Source: JAGVSZ01 sp019137045
Lineage (GTDB): Bacteria > Pseudomonadota > Gammaproteobacteria > Burkholderiales > SG8-39
NCBI GenBank assembly: GCA_046347635.1
Contig: JAXMFT010000010.1
Coordinates: 1-64,000 of the forward strand
Reading direction: 5' to 3'
DNA length: 64,000 bases
Positions 63,736 to 64,000 of this stretch are shown here, one piece after another. Position numbers and translations under genes: made by a program. The notes beneath the pieces were generated by a model. It made no database searches and was not told the DNA's origin. It was given only the letters and a program-made list of their open reading frames with translations. How positions within the stretch are numbered: position 1 is the first letter of the stretch; each line of letters opens with the position of its first letter.

Positions 63736-64000
63736 ATGGCTCCACCCCAGCAGCGTTACGCGGGCAAAGTCACGCAGGTCGGCAATTCGAAAGGGATCCG
63801 GCTGGACGCCGCTTTCTTCAAGGCGCACCCGGAGTTCGGCGGCGAGGTCCAGGCCACCGTGCTAGCCGAGGGCCAGGTGCTGTTGTCGGCTAAGGCGAAG
63901 CGCCGGGCGCGCGGCCCGCGGGCCGGGACGCCCGACCCTGTCGTGGCGTCGTTTCTCGGTTTCCTCGAACGACAGATGCGAGCTCACCCGGAGCGCATCC
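63736..64000 (+). CDS. PrlF-like AbrB-fold antitoxin (cut by window end)
   Basis: Eighty-eight residues are visible, starting MAPPQQRYAGKVTQVGNSKG. An AbrB/MazE-type swapped-hairpin region (GKVTQVGNSKGIRLDAAFFKAHPEF ... GQVLLSAK) is followed by DPVVASFLGFLERQMRAHPERI, which resembles the conserved C-terminal helix region of PrlF, antitoxin of the YhaV ribonuclease. The frame is open at 64000. A yhaV-like toxin gene would be expected next, beyond the window. It follows the second tRNA-Pro repeat and so belongs to the accessory region. Confidence 0.75.
   Translation, partial: MAPPQQRYAGKVTQVGNSKGIRLDAAFFKAHPEFGGEVQATVLAEGQVLLSAKAKRRARGPRAGTPDPVVASFLGFLERQMRAHPERI

Overview
The window is very GC-rich (about 70% by eye) and almost entirely coding. 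Several gene blocks are arranged as in many Betaproteobacteria, Burkholderiales-like genomes in particular: leuCDB-asd-fimV-truA-trpFBA-accD-folC-dedD-cvpA-purF-metZ; lpxH-ppi-ppi-cysS; grpE-dnaK-dnaJ; hemH-hrcA / nadK-recN; and thrS-infC-rpmI-rplT-pheST-ihfA-merR-tRNA-Pro. This placement is an inference from gene order and protein resemblance. No rRNA is present to confirm it. The extent of local frame damage suggests a draft or metagenome-derived assembly.

Layout. 0-11.3 kb: start of an M48 peptidase (partial, minus), orn, an FAD-linked D-lactate dehydrogenase-like enzyme, a DUF6494-like small protein, an ArnT/PMT-like glycosyltransferase, rpmE, rho, trxA, then fdxA, a CBS-pair protein, a fused MFS-acyltransferase, and aroC. 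11.3-18.1 kb: a membrane-fused spermidine synthase, an MFS transporter, a second M48 peptidase and leuC, all broken by multiple frameshifts. 18.1-33.8 kb: a dense plus-strand biosynthetic run for leucine, aspartate-semialdehyde, tryptophan, fatty acid, folate, purine and methionine synthesis, interrupted by frame damage in fimV and truA. A SAM-II riboswitch with its own terminator precedes metZ. 33.8-38.9 kb: lpxH, two cyclophilins, a TPR protein, cysS, and an orphan amino-acid-type binding protein.

39.0-44.2 kb holds the most unusual functional cluster. All three genes are on the minus strand: a TPR plus outer-membrane beta-barrel protein resembling the SLAM/DUF560 (type XI secretion) family, an exported FecR-domain protein with a C-terminal glycine-rich beta domain resembling the barrel of SLAM cargo, and a TPR-GT41 (SPINDLY/OGT-like) glycosyltransferase. 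A possible operator dyad lies in front of the first gene. 44.3-48.1 kb is the DnaK chaperone operon, with heat-shock sigma-32-type promoter matches before both grpE and dnaK. 48-54 kb holds a hemerythrin-like protein, hemH, hrcA, nadK, recN and tRNA-Val. 54-62.3 kb is the translation cluster from thrS to ihfA.

From 62.3 kb to the right edge the content becomes accessory. tRNA-Pro(GGG) is intact, and a 47-bp exact copy of its 3' part recurs 1,115 bp downstream. A HigB/HigA-type toxin-antitoxin pair lies between the copies. Beyond the second copy begins a PrlF-like antitoxin gene cut by the window end. This looks like a tRNA-targeted integration site occupied by toxin-antitoxin cargo without a visible integrase.

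Frame damage is confined to about 12.9-18.0 kb and 23.4-24.4 kb, affects both strands and unrelated conserved genes, and sits near a 16-base poly(A) run. Consensus error is the likelier cause than true gene decay.
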